Shown: piece by piece, positions 53,849 through 62,297 of the stretch
Numbering within the stretch: the first letter of the stretch is position 1
How the letters are laid out: each line of letters opens with the position of its first letter
Assembly (NCBI RefSeq): GCF_002896855.1
Contig: NZ_CP021850.1
Location: 3,745,665 to 3,809,664 of the forward strand
Direction: 5' to 3'
DNA length: 64,000 nucleotides
DNA from: Clostridium thermosuccinogenes
GTDB taxonomy: Bacteria; Bacillota; Clostridia; Acetivibrionales; DSM-5807
The notes under the pieces: model-generated
The model's input: the letters and a program-made list of their open reading frames with translations, nothing else
Database searches by the model: none
What the model was told of the DNA's origin: nothing
Translations under genes and position numbers: made by a program

Positions 53849-55321
53849 ATGATATTAAAGATTGGTGCGGGAGAACTGAAAGGACGAATGGATGGAAATA
53901 TGATTGCTTTTCTCGGCATTCCTTATGCAGAACCTCCTGTTGGGGAAAGGCGTTTCAAGCCTCCTGTAAAAAAGAAAGGCTGGAAAGGTGTATTGGATTG
54001 CACTGCTTTCGGGCCGCGTGCCATGCAGCCTCGGGCGCTTAACCCTGAGCCAGGAGTGGTTTACAGCGAGGATTGCCTGAATCTTAATGTCTGGACTCCT
54101 GCCTTGGACGGTAAAAAACGCCCTGTGGTTTTCTATATTCACGGTGGTGGACATGTTGAAGGCTCCAATTCCGAAGAAGGATTCGACGGACCTTCCATCG
54201 TCCAGGGACATGATGTGGTGGTTGTCATGCCAAACTACCGCCTTGGAGCTTTTGGGTATCTGTATTTGGGAAAGCTGCTGGGTGAGGATTACGCCATGTC
54301 TGGAAACCTTGGCTTGATGGATCAGATACTTGCATTGGAGTGGGTTCAGGAGCATATAGAAGCTTTTGGCGGTGACCCTCAAAATGTGTGTATTATAGGT
54401 CAATCCGCCGGGGGAAAGTCTGTTTTGAACATGATGATGGCGCCTGCAGCAAAAGGTCTGTTTCACTCTGCCTTTGCCATGAGCGGTGCATTGCAAAGCA
54501 TCAAGGATATAGAAACCGTAAATGCGCTGGCTCTCAACTTTCTTGATGCTCTAAATATCCCATCGCAAAATGCTGCTTCCATTCTTGATGCCTCCCCACT
54601 GGAGATTATAAAAGCGCAATTAACTGCCCACAGCAAATATATCATGTTTGAAAGTTACGGTACTACCGCAGACGGTATTGTACTGCCTAAGGATGTATCT
54701 GCTTCTGTTATGAAAGGAGAAATACACGATGTGCCCCTTGTGATGGGATATATGGAAAAGGAACTTCACATCAACACCTCACTTCCTTACAATGTATTGA
54801 GTGATGACGATGTGGAAAGGCGTTTGCTTTGGAAATTCGGTGACAACGGCAATTATATTTTTAAGGAATACCTGAGATTAAAGGCTACACATGGCTATGT
54901 TGAAGCCTTGGGGAAGGTTTCTTCGTATTACACTTACATCAATGCCTACCTTCACACTGCAAGCCTTCTGTTGAAAAGCGGCTACCGTTCACCCATTTTC
55001 TTATACCGGTGGGCGTTTGGCGGTGCAGGTATTGCCTGTCATAGCACAGACAACGAGGCTCTGTTCAGAAGAACCCAGCCGGACAAAAAAGTGGGTTTTG
55101 AACAGACATGGAGTGAGATGGAGAGAATTTTCCACCAGTCTGTCATGCAGTTCATTAAGACAAAAAACCCATCCACCAAGGATATGCCACCGTGGCCCTC
55201 AGCACAGCAAAACAGCCAAATGCAAATGGTCATCGACATGCCTCCTCGGCTTGAACCCATCGATGTTTCCAGGTATGACACCAATTTACCCCTCAGCACA
55301 ATGGTGGTAACGAGGCCATGA
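53849..55321 (+). CDS. Carboxylesterase, type B (PnbA-like)
   Basis: This alpha/beta hydrolase has the type-B esterase marks: IPYAEPPVGERRF and SEDCLNLNVWTP near the start, the oxyanion motif YIHGGGHVEGS, the nucleophile elbow IGQSAGGKSVL (Ser) and a His in IACHSTDNEALF. The 490 residues are near the usual length. No signal peptide suggests a cytoplasmic enzyme, perhaps removing acetyl or other esters from imported saccharides. It follows the ThuA-like gene by 53 bp. Its 3' end abuts the MFS remnant directly, so its last residues may have been altered by the deletion that removed that transporter. Confidence 0.88.
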   Translation: MILKIGAGELKGRMDGNMIAFLGIPYAEPPVGERRFKPPVKKKGWKGVLDCTAFGPRAMQPRALNPEPGVVYSEDCLNLNVWTPALDGKKRPVVFYIHGGGHVEGSNSEEGFDGPSIVQGHDVVVVMPNYRLGAFGYLYLGKLLGEDYAMSGNLGLMDQILALEWVQEHIEAFGGDPQNVCIIGQSAGGKSVLNMMMAPAAKGLFHSAFAMSGALQSIKDIETVNALALNFLDALNIPSQNAASILDASPLEIIKAQLTAHSKYIMFESYGTTADGIVLPKDVSASVMKGEIHDVPLVMGYMEKELHINTSLPYNVLSDDDVERRLLWKFGDNGNYIFKEYLRLKATHGYVEALGKVSSYYTYINAYLHTASLLLKSGYRSPIFLYRWAFGGAGIACHSTDNEALFRRTQPDKKVGFEQTWSEMERIFHQSVMQFIKTKNPSTKDMPPWPSAQQNSQMQMVIDMPPRLEPIDVSRYDTNLPLSTMVVTRP

Positions 55322-55322
55322 A

Positions 55323-55568
55323 TACAGCAGAATTAAATATAAAGCAAGCACAAAACCTACATATTATTATGGTTTGAGTGGAATTATTGGAAACATGATT
55401 GGTGGATGGATAATTGAGCGCTATGGTTACCAGGCCATGTATGCAAACAGTATCGTTATCACACTTTCAGCCAGCTTGTTATTTGTTTTGGTACAAAAAG
55501 CAATGAAAAAACATAATAAAAATTCAAAAGAGGTGATGTATTATGAAACTGACAAAATACAAAGGTAA
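55323..55568 (+). pseudogene. C-terminal fragment of an MFS transporter gene
   Basis: About 80 codons without a proper start encode YSRIKYKASTKPTYYYG, then LSGIIGNMIGGWIIERYGYQ and two membrane segments ending in a Lys-rich tail. This is the last part of a major facilitator transporter (helices 11-12). It begins right at the esterase stop and overlaps the GH130 start at 55543. The first 300 or so codons are missing, so it is a deletion remnant of what was probably the island's second sugar transporter. Confidence 0.75.
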
Positions 55569-56565
55569 CCCAATATTGTCCCCCAATCCGGAAAACGATT
55601 GGGAATCTCTCTGCGTACTGAATCCTGCTGTGGTACTTGATGACGATAACACTTTTAAAATGCTATATCGGGCGGCGGGAAATGATGAAGAGCATTATAT
55701 CTATCTTGGCCTTGCCACATCCAAAGATGGTTTTACTTTTACTCGCGAATTCGACCACCCGGTTCTTGAACCTGATAAAAACGGAGCTGACGGTGGTGGT
55801 GTGGAAGACCCCAGGGCTATTAAGCTTGGAGATCATTATTATATCACATATGCTTCACGGCCTTATTTCCCCGGTCAGTATTGGCTTGGCGATGATAAAA
55901 AAAAGAAGCCAGTGCACGCCTCTGCCGAGCCTTTATTCCTTATGGAAAATAAAACCTGCACCCATCTTGCCATTACGAAGGATTTCATTCATTTTAAAAA
56001 ACTTGGGCGCATTACGGATAGCCGTTATGACAACCGGGACGTGATATTGTTCCCCGAGAAAGTCAACGGAAAATATGTCCTTTTATCCCGGCCTATGGAA
56101 TGGGTAGGGCCTGAGTATGGAACACCGGTACCGTCCATATGGATTTCCTACAGCGATGACTTGATGGAATGGGATACACACACTCTGCTGGCAAAACCGG
56201 AACAATGGTGGGAGGACAAAAAAATCGGAGCTTCCACCCCTCCGTTGCGCACAGAGGACGGATGGCTCTTGCTCTATCACGGAGTTAGTGAAAAGGATAG
56301 CATGTACCGAGTCGGAGCTATGCTTCTACAGCTCGACAACCCATCCAATATCATTGCCAGAACTACCGATTTCATCATGGAACCCGAATTTGATTTTGAA
56401 ACCAATGGATATTACAACGGCTGTGTATTTCCCACCGGCAATGTAATCAAGGACAACATACTATATGTTTATTACGGAGCTGCTGACAGATATATCTGCG
56501 TGGCTACCTGCGAGATGGATGAACCGCTTTCATATTTAAAGTCCCAGGCCCTGCAGGTTAAGTAA
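55543..56565 (+). CDS. Glycoside hydrolase family 130 (mannoside phosphorylase or mannosidase)
   Basis: GH130 enzymes phosphorolyse or hydrolyse beta-mannosides such as Man-Glc, mannobiose and Man-GlcNAc. The 340-residue five-bladed propeller has the family blocks KYKGNPILSPNP, NPAVVLDDD, ADGGGVEDPRAIKLGD (with the catalytic Asp), YDNRDVILFPEKVNGKYVLLSRP and GASTPPLRTEDGWLLLYHG. The phosphate-binding Arg/His residues that separate phosphorylases from hydrolases cannot be settled by eye. AGAGGTGATG precedes the ATG. It is the last gene of the island and pairs with the GH2 beta-mannosidase. Confidence 0.92.
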   Translation: MKLTKYKGNPILSPNPENDWESLCVLNPAVVLDDDNTFKMLYRAAGNDEEHYIYLGLATSKDGFTFTREFDHPVLEPDKNGADGGGVEDPRAIKLGDHYYITYASRPYFPGQYWLGDDKKKKPVHASAEPLFLMENKTCTHLAITKDFIHFKKLGRITDSRYDNRDVILFPEKVNGKYVLLSRPMEWVGPEYGTPVPSIWISYSDDLMEWDTHTLLAKPEQWWEDKKIGASTPPLRTEDGWLLLYHGVSEKDSMYRVGAMLLQLDNPSNIIARTTDFIMEPEFDFETNGYYNGCVFPTGNVIKDNILYVYYGAADRYICVATCEMDEPLSYLKSQALQVK

Positions 56566-57185
56566 TATCATTCCCCCTCAATAATTTATATGCTGACTGG
56601 CCACGCTCTACACCACGTAAGTTACATATTGCCACCACCAAAATTTCACCAATTAAAGGGAACTCTCAAGATGATGCTTTTTGATTTGACAGCATTATTA
56701 AATAATCATCGTTCCGGTATCTCGTGGTGTAAGTTCAGAGTTTGGGCCAGTCAGCTTATTTTAAGTCAATCGTTCACCCGGCTTAGATGATTTGCCACAT
56801 TCTCTGTCTTAAGAACTATTTCTGCAAACAATATAATTAAATGGAATTTTTTTCTGAGCATCATATCCTCTGATTAAAGACTGCTTCTGTAATCTCTCTG
56901 CAACGCCATTTTCAATTAACCGGCGCAATCACTAATGCTTGTAAAACACAATCAATAATGATAATGTATGAAACCGCTAAGGCATACAATATGGTATTGC
57001 CAAACGTATAGCACGACGAGCTCAACCAAACAAAATAAACTTGCCTGTTCTTGTAATATCATCCTGCATTGTGATAAAATCATCCTATGGAAATTCAATT
57101 GCATTGGTCATAATTGGCGCATGGTTTCAACAACCATGCTAAAACAGTTTTTACCATAATATTTTGCATGGGAGGAGGGTTAATT
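56566..57185. other. 620-bp gene-poor region with a repeat-bounded segment
   Basis: It marks the right edge of the carbohydrate island. It contains the inverted-repeat element at 56592-56755 and AT-rich sequence. Frames of about 65 codons at 56590 and 56968 lack ribosome-binding sites and recognisable products. A promoter for the VOC/PHP pair should lie near 57040-57150, but none is clear. Confidence 0.45.
56592..56755. repeat. 164-bp segment bounded by inverted repeats (MITE-like)
   Basis: Perfect 11-bp ends GCTGACTGGCC (56592-56602) and GGCCAGTCAGC (56745-56755) enclose a second inverted pair, TACACCACG (56609-56617) and CGTGGTGTA (56723-56731). The arms differ in the spacing between the two blocks (6 and 13 nt). 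The segment has no plausible gene. It looks like a miniature inverted-repeat element or the ends of a deleted insertion sequence. Confidence 0.5.
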
Positions 57186-57596
57186 TTGCAGAATTTTGAA
57201 GAAAAAAAGCTTGTAAAGGGATTTCATCATGTGGCAATGCGAGTAAAAGATTTTGATGCGACTGTAAAGTTTTATACCGAGGTATTGGGATTTAAGAAGT
57301 CAATATCCTGGGGAGAAGGCGATGAAAGGGCCATAATGCTTGATGCAGGAAATGGCAACCATCTGGAGATATTTGCGGGTGGTTCAGGAGAAGCAAAACC
57401 GGAAGGTGCTTTTTTGCATCTCGCCCTCAGCACCGACAATTGTGATGAAGCTATTGAAAAAGTAAGAAAAGCCGGTATGGAGATCACCATCGAACCCAAT
57501 GATGTGGTAATCAACAGCAATCCTCCGACTCCTATAAGAATAGCCTTTTTCAAAGGGCCTGACGGAGAGATTGTAGAGTTTTTTCAGTACAGATAG
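57186..57596 (+). CDS. VOC-superfamily (glyoxalase/dioxygenase-fold) protein
   Basis: The 136-residue protein has two beta-alpha-beta3 units: VKGFHHVAMRVKDFDATVKFYTEVLGF and AFLHLALSTDNCDEAIEKVRKAGM, ending in FFKGPDGEIVEFFQ. Metal-type ligands are seen as His in FHHVAM, Glu in HLEIFAGG, His in LHLAL and Glu in EIVEF, so a metal-dependent lyase or isomerase is possible. A TTG start at 57186 has GGAGGAGGG upstream. It is 11 bp before the PHP gene, so the two are coupled. Substrate unknown. Confidence 0.83.
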   Translation: MQNFEEKKLVKGFHHVAMRVKDFDATVKFYTEVLGFKKSISWGEGDERAIMLDAGNGNHLEIFAGGSGEAKPEGAFLHLALSTDNCDEAIEKVRKAGMEITIEPNDVVINSNPPTPIRIAFFKGPDGEIVEFFQYR

Positions 57597-57607
57597 AAGG
57601 AGAAAAT

Positions 57608-58285
57608 ATGGACCTATACAAATATGACACCCATGTACACACCGCAGAAACCAGCCCCTGTGCGCGAGTAAATGCGGCAGAACTGGTACACCTTTATAAA
57701 GATGCCGGTTATCAGGGGGTAGTAATAACCGATCATTATTTTGACGGCTATTTTGACAGTTTGGGGGATATCAGCTGGGAAAAAAAGATAGACAATTTCC
57801 TGGAAGGTTATAAAAATGCTTTAAATGAGGGCAATAAAATTGGCCTGGATGTCATCCTTGGAATGGAACTGCGCTTTCGTGAGAATTTCAACGATTATCT
57901 CGTATATGGGATAGATGAAGCCTTTCTTAAAGAAAACAAGGAGCTGTACAATCTCAATTTAAGCCAGTTCAGAGAATTGATCAGCAATAAAGGCATTCTG
58001 ATTTATCAGGCGCATCCTTTCAGACTTCATATTATCCCAGCCGACCCTGGACTCCTGGACGGAGTGGAAACCTTCAACGGCAATCCCAGGCACGACTCAA
58101 AGAATCACAAAGCACTTAAGTTTGCTGAAGAGCATGGTCTTAAGATGCTATCAGGCTCGGATTTTCACCAGTATGAGGATATTGCCCGCGGAGGAGTTAT
58201 AATCCCTGAGACTGTCCGCTCATCGAAAGACTTTGCCAGGATTCTGGACGAAGGCGGGATAGCAGAGCTTATAGTTTCCGGGTAA
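57608..58285 (+). CDS. PHP-domain metallophosphoesterase
   Basis: PHP proteins are trinuclear metal phosphatases or nucleases. The motifs appear in order: YDTHVHTAETSPCA (His-x-His), VITDHYFDGY (Asp-His), ILGMELRF (Glu), YQAHPFR (His) and LSGSDFHQYED (Asp-x-His). The 225-residue length resembles TrpH/YciV-type and other short PHP proteins. The ATG follows AAGGAG and the VOC gene by 11 bp. The substrate is not known. A strong terminator follows at 58344. Confidence 0.87.
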   Translation: MDLYKYDTHVHTAETSPCARVNAAELVHLYKDAGYQGVVITDHYFDGYFDSLGDISWEKKIDNFLEGYKNALNEGNKIGLDVILGMELRFRENFNDYLVYGIDEAFLKENKELYNLNLSQFRELISNKGILIYQAHPFRLHIIPADPGLLDGVETFNGNPRHDSKNHKALKFAEEHGLKMLSGSDFHQYEDIARGGVIIPETVRSSKDFARILDEGGIAELIVSG

Positions 58286-58343
58286 ATTTGCTTCCTTTTA
58301 AAAATCAGCATACAGTAAAATCAGGACGCAGTTTAAATACTGA

Positions 58344-58378
58344 CGAAAACCTTGCAGATCCCATTTGCAAGGTTTTCG
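58344..58378 (+). terminator. Terminator of the VOC-PHP operon
   Basis: CGAAAACCTTGCA (58344-58356) pairs perfectly with TGCAAGGTTTTCG (58366-58378) over 13 bp, followed by CTTTTTTAT. Confidence 0.92.
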
Positions 58379-58535
58379 CTTTTTTATCGTATTTTTAAGC
58401 AAGACAGATCATTTTTAACGACGAAGATATTGGGTAACCTTTTAACATCCTCATAAATACTATAACACTGGGGAATAAAAAATAAAATGGCTGAACTCCC
58501 CGGACAAAGCATTTTGGGGTGGTGATATAAGGTTT

Positions 58536-59189
58536 ATGATAAAATGCAACAGCGAATATACATTGGAAGATGGGCATCTAGAGATTCCCACCGCCGGCTC
58601 TCTTTCAAAGCCAAAGGAACTGGTGTACATACAGGCTCTTAAAATTATGAGCCAGTTTTCAGTTAAAAAGCGAGTAACAAGGAATATTGCCCTCACACCG
58701 GGGAAAGGGGTAACTTGTCCCTCTTTTAAATTTATCGGTGCGGACAACTTTCAGATCATCGGCATCAATGCGATATCCCATGCCAATCTTCCGAAAAAGA
58801 AGAACATGAAAAGGTTTCAACTGTCGATTGAGGTCAAATATGACCTGCTATACTCCGACGGATTCAATAAGCTGGTACAGACCGATATGGCAATTTTTAA
58901 TATCTCGTTAAATAATGTTTACTGTCCTGATTCCAGCATAAAATGCTACACGAGAGGACTTTGGAATGCTGCAGCCCGGGAAACCACCAGTTGTGGACCG
59001 ATTATTGAAGTGGAAGCGCTGGCGGAAGAATTCGGCGATGTATTATCTCCCTGCACAGGGGCGTTAATACTGGATGTAGGCGTGTTTTTCAGCATCAGGT
59101 TTGAGCGTTATGTGCAGCTTCTTGTTCCAACTTACGGCTCCTTTCCCGAGCAGATTTCTACAAAAGAGAGTTTCATGTATTTAAGTTAA
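58536..59189 (+). CDS. Unknown protein, possibly spore-coat related
   Basis: The 217-residue protein has no signal peptide or membrane segment and is predicted to be mainly beta strands. The centre, FQIIGINAISHANLPKKK followed by FQLSIEVKYDLLYSDG and MAIFNISLNNVYCPD, loosely recalls the layout of DUF3794/SPOCS spore-coat domains, but I cannot claim membership. It has four Cys. A purine-rich GGGGTGGTGAT lies upstream of ATG 58536. It is 16 bp before the repeat-containing gene on the same strand and faces the YheC/YheD genes, so a spore-surface role is inferred from context only. Confidence 0.6.
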   Translation: MIKCNSEYTLEDGHLEIPTAGSLSKPKELVYIQALKIMSQFSVKKRVTRNIALTPGKGVTCPSFKFIGADNFQIIGINAISHANLPKKKNMKRFQLSIEVKYDLLYSDGFNKLVQTDMAIFNISLNNVYCPDSSIKCYTRGLWNAAARETTSCGPIIEVEALAEEFGDVLSPCTGALILDVGVFFSIRFERYVQLLVPTYGSFPEQISTKESFMYLS

Positions 59190-59205
59190 GGAAAGGAGTT
59201 TTGAT

Positions 59206-60489
59206 ATGTCTGTTGCTAATATTCCACAAAACAGCAAGCATTCCGGCGCATCATTGCAGGATGTGTTATCCTCGCATCTGGCTTCCATAGCCTACATGGG
59301 ATCAGGTCTGTCAAAACTTATTGACTTTGAAGCCGATGCAATCAGCTTCATCGCAGATTGCAGTCCACATTGCCAGGACATTGAAGATATTAACAAGAGT
59401 GTGAACCAGGTTATGAAAAGCATTATAAAATTGCAGATGCTGCTGCAATTCAAATTTGAAAGTATTTGCAGGTTCTGGAGCGTTCCTTGGACTTCCCCCA
59501 TACCGGACGGCAGCTTGGCTGCTGATACTGCTGCGCCGGGTGATGCCGTATCCGATGTATCCATGATGGGCAACGGCATGCCCGATATATCCAAATCTTC
59601 CTGCCCCGTGCCTGATGCAGATGTGCCAGACCATGGTAAGGGAGATGAAACAACAGCAGCCTCTGATATGTCTTCCGGAAACAAGCCGCATGGTGCAGAC
59701 GAAGTACAGAACACGGATAATTCTGAAAATAACGGCATGACGCACAGTTCGAAAAAAGCACTTGCTTCCGATGAAATACATGCAGGAAATCCAATACAGG
59801 AAACAGATAAACTGCAGGGTTCGGATAAAACCCATAAGCCGGATGAAATATATAGTCCGGATGAAGTACATAAACCGGATGCCTTACATACTCCAAATGA
59901 AGTCCATGATGCGGATGAAATGCATGTTTTAGACCAAATGCATGGCTCGTGCGAAATACATGGCCCAGTTGAAATACACGGAAAGGAAACGAAAAATTCA
60001 AATGAGTTATATGAGGCAAAAAACCAGGCATATGCGGTAAATCCCTCCGCATATATAATAAAAGGCCGGGCCTTGGGCTTTGTATCCAATACACAGGATC
60101 CCTTCCACAGGGGCATTGCCATTATACAAGCCTGCGTAAGGGCTGAAAATTCGGACAAAAAGGATAATATCCTTTACTACAGCGTACATAAGGATACTGT
60201 CATGCAGATCCATTCGGTTCTTCCCGGCAGCCTCAAAGTGGAGCGGATTGCAGAAAGCAATTCCGGAAAGCTTGTGATACAAGGAATGGGAACTATTGTG
60301 CATAGAGAACGTTGTAAACCGGACGTGTGTGACAGTGGTAGCTTTACAATAACAATTTATTATTCCGGCAACCAGTTTACTGCCGATAGCTTACATGTTT
60401 CAGTAAAGGCAGGCAAAAACCCCGCTTTCAACCATGACAGCGGAAAAATCAAGCTTGACGGGCCGGATTTTACCATAGTAACGTTATGA
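59206..60489 (+). CDS. Repeat-containing protein with twelve hexapeptides, probable spore-surface protein
   Basis: The 427-residue protein has three parts. Residues 15-90 form a helical domain (DVLSSHLASIAYMGSGL ... DINKSVNQVMKSIIKLQMLLQFKFE) that is clearly related to the 108-residue protein downstream. Residues 95-185 are a low-complexity linker rich in Asp, Ser, Gly and Pro. Residues 189-260 are twelve tandem hexapeptides of the type x-P/D-D-E-(I/V/M)-H. The C-terminal 150 residues look like a beta-rich domain with Cys pairs. AAGGAG precedes the ATG. No signal peptide is present, as usual for coat proteins made in the mother cell. Function unknown. Confidence 0.75.
   Translation: MSVANIPQNSKHSGASLQDVLSSHLASIAYMGSGLSKLIDFEADAISFIADCSPHCQDIEDINKSVNQVMKSIIKLQMLLQFKFESICRFWSVPWTSPIPDGSLAADTAAPGDAVSDVSMMGNGMPDISKSSCPVPDADVPDHGKGDETTAASDMSSGNKPHGADEVQNTDNSENNGMTHSSKKALASDEIHAGNPIQETDKLQGSDKTHKPDEIYSPDEVHKPDALHTPNEVHDADEMHVLDQMHGSCEIHGPVEIHGKETKNSNELYEAKNQAYAVNPSAYIIKGRALGFVSNTQDPFHRGIAIIQACVRAENSDKKDNILYYSVHKDTVMQIHSVLPGSLKVERIAESNSGKLVIQGMGTIVHRERCKPDVCDSGSFTITIYYSGNQFTADSLHVSVKAGKNPAFNHDSGKIKLDGPDFTIVTL
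59770..59985 (+). repeat. Twelve 18-bp in-frame tandem repeats
   Basis: The period is exactly 18 bp from 59770 to 59985, with a unit near GATGAAATACAT plus six variable bases. It encodes hexapeptides such as PDEIYS, PDEVHK, PDALHT, PNEVHD and ADEMHV. Units have diverged, so the array is not a recent expansion, yet Asp/Glu at positions 2-3 and His/Tyr/Gln at position 5 are kept. Confidence 0.9.
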
Positions 60490-60542
60490 TAAATAAAGCA
60501 TAAACTAATTATTAGCATTGAAAAAGTAAGGGAGTAATCAAA

Positions 60543-60869
60543 ATGCTTTCTTATGACGGCCAGGATGATGCGGGAGCCTCTATTTGTATCGACAGTGATG
60601 ATTCAATGATATCGCTTTTAAACTCCATTGCCTGTGATGAGCTTGATCTTGCCAATGCCCTGCATGCGGAGGCAGAGCAGATAAGATCGATACTGAGGAA
60701 AATGAAGGATAAAAAAGCAGCCTTTTCGGTAAAGGATCTTGTGGATATAAACCGAAGTGTAGAAGAGAAGATGAGGAATATAATCAAAGATGAGATCCTC
60801 CTTCATTTTAAGCTTGAAAATGCCATGGGACTACATAGTAAAAATCCTTCGGGCGATCAATGCCTATAA
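60543..60869 (+). CDS. Small helical protein, paralogue of the repeat protein N-domain
   Basis: The 108-residue protein (MISLLNSIACDELDLANALHAEAEQI ... DINRSVEEKMRNIIKDEILLHFKLENA) aligns with residues 15-90 of the 427-residue protein next door, sharing DIN-(R/K)-SV, M-(R/K)-x-II and LL-x-FK-x-E. This SIA..EL..A...AE pattern is found in small proteins encoded near surface or exosporium genes of spore formers, but no function is established. AAGGGAG precedes the ATG. A terminator follows the stop. Confidence 0.72.
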   Translation: MLSYDGQDDAGASICIDSDDSMISLLNSIACDELDLANALHAEAEQIRSILRKMKDKKAAFSVKDLVDINRSVEEKMRNIIKDEILLHFKLENAMGLHSKNPSGDQCL

Positions 60870-60872
60870 TAC

Positions 60873-60915
60873 GGGACACACTACTCATCTGCTATTTTTC
60901 AACGTGGTGTGTCCC
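60873..60915. terminator. Terminator between the repeat-protein operon and the YheC/YheD genes
   Basis: GGGACACAC (60873-60881) pairs with GTGTGTCCC (60907-60915), followed on the plus strand by TTATTTTG. It lies just after the 108-residue gene and 15 bp beyond the minus-strand stop, so it separates the converging transcripts. Confidence 0.7.
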
Positions 60916-60929
60916 TTATTTTGTACTGC

Positions 60930-62282
60930 TTATTCAAGGCTGCCAAACCCTGCCAGCAGCTTGGCATAGTACAGTCTCCCGGCTTTCAGAGAATAATACA
61001 GCTTCCAGTCATTGATATTTAGCGCTATAGTTGGATCCGGGTCCCGGTTATTGATTTCTATAAGCCATAGGTTACCCTGGCTGTCTATGCCCACATCCAC
61101 TCCGAGATCTCCGCAGTTTATTCCATACTCATCCAGTGTGTTGCAGGTTCGTACTGCAAAATCCCGGATTTTTTCCTCCATGGACAGGACTTCATCTTCG
61201 GACGAAGACATGGCCCTTTTTAGAATCTCCACCGCAGGAAACGCTGTTCCTCCGCTGGAAATATTGCTTACAACACTTTCCCTGTCTCCACACCGTCCGA
61301 TAATAGCTTTGCATACCCATTTCCCGGATTGATCCTTTTGCACAACACACCTGAAATCAATTATCCGGCCTCTGTATCTCAATAGGTCTATCCCCTGCTG
61401 AATAAGATATCTTCCCTGATAAAAACGCTTGGTTATGAAATCGATTATTTCATCCGGATCCTTCAGCTCAATTCTGTAATTTTCCCCCTGCTCGCGGTAC
61501 TGGAAAACCATTGCTCCGTCTTCCCTGCTTATCCGGACAACTCCTCTTCCCTGGAGCCCTGAGACCGGCTTTACATATATCTTCCCGAATTTTTCAGTCA
61601 AATCCAGTACATCCTGGTAGGATTGGTATAGCTGAGTATATGGGATGTTTATATGGCTTTCATATCTACCCATATCCCCGGAAAACCATTGATACATCTC
61701 CCACTTGCTGAAATACCTGCTGTTGAACATTTTATCTCCTATGACCGACAAAAAGTGATTTTTCCATTTTTCGCTGAGTCCAATGCTGCGGTAAATTGCG
61801 GAAGGGTATGGAAATACTCCCCTCTGCCAGCAGTCTTTGACCGGGTTGAAGCAATATCCCTCCACCAGCCGGTTTGCTGTGTCTACGCGGTCCAGGGCAA
61901 AGACCACAATGGCTCCATGCACCCTGGAATATTCCCTGACATAGGTCATCATCTTATTCAGGCGCCCTTCCGTCAGGTTGGAATTCTTTGCGCTGGCCAG
62001 AAGCCCGATATATGGGCCTATGTTTATCTCATTTCCGTTGACGCGCACCTCATATACTGGATAATCAGGAATGCGCAGCTCCTCCATTAGTTTATGCGAG
62101 AGCAGGATGCTATCTTCGGACACCTCACTGCTCATTTTGATATCTGTATAATATTTATGGCTGCCAAAGCATGCATAGGCAAACTTCTTCCTACCAAGCC
62201 CTATTTGCTCTGCCGTTTCCGGATGTATAACCAGTTTTGCATTTTTATCTTCACATGCTTTTACTGTAAATACATTACTCAT
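60930..62282 (-). CDS. YheC/YheD-family ATP-grasp protein, endospore coat-associated
   Basis: YheC/YheD proteins are ATP-grasp-fold proteins linked to the B. subtilis spore coat; their reaction is unknown. The 450-residue protein has an N-terminal domain with the INIGPYIGLLAS segment and a C-terminal ATP-grasp core. The core shows KIYVKPVSGLQGRGVVRI (nucleotide-binding Lys and Gly loop), RYLIQQGIDLLRYRGRIIDFRCVVQK and CGDLGVDVGIDSQGNLWLIEINNRDPDP, with the metal-binding Asp/Glu/Asn. GGGGTG precedes the ATG. It is the last of three such genes in tandem. Confidence 0.88.
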   Translation of the reverse strand: MSNVFTVKACEDKNAKLVIHPETAEQIGLGRKKFAYACFGSHKYYTDIKMSSEVSEDSILLSHKLMEELRIPDYPVYEVRVNGNEINIGPYIGLLASAKNSNLTEGRLNKMMTYVREYSRVHGAIVVFALDRVDTANRLVEGYCFNPVKDCWQRGVFPYPSAIYRSIGLSEKWKNHFLSVIGDKMFNSRYFSKWEMYQWFSGDMGRYESHINIPYTQLYQSYQDVLDLTEKFGKIYVKPVSGLQGRGVVRISREDGAMVFQYREQGENYRIELKDPDEIIDFITKRFYQGRYLIQQGIDLLRYRGRIIDFRCVVQKDQSGKWVCKAIIGRCGDRESVVSNISSGGTAFPAVEILKRAMSSSEDEVLSMEEKIRDFAVRTCNTLDEYGINCGDLGVDVGIDSQGNLWLIEINNRDPDPTIALNINDWKLYYSLKAGRLYYAKLLAGFGSLE

Positions 62283-62297
62283 TTCTCACACCCCTGC

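Noticed and set aside
56590-57159. Two 60-66 codon plus-strand frames after the GH130 gene
   Set aside because: The first lies inside the inverted-repeat element and the second is AT-rich without start signals; neither looks like a transposase fragment I can name.
59292-60158. Long open frames on the minus strand across the hexapeptide repeat
   Set aside because: They arise from the low-complexity repeat itself; no ribosome-binding site, and Cys/Ser/His-rich nonsense composition.
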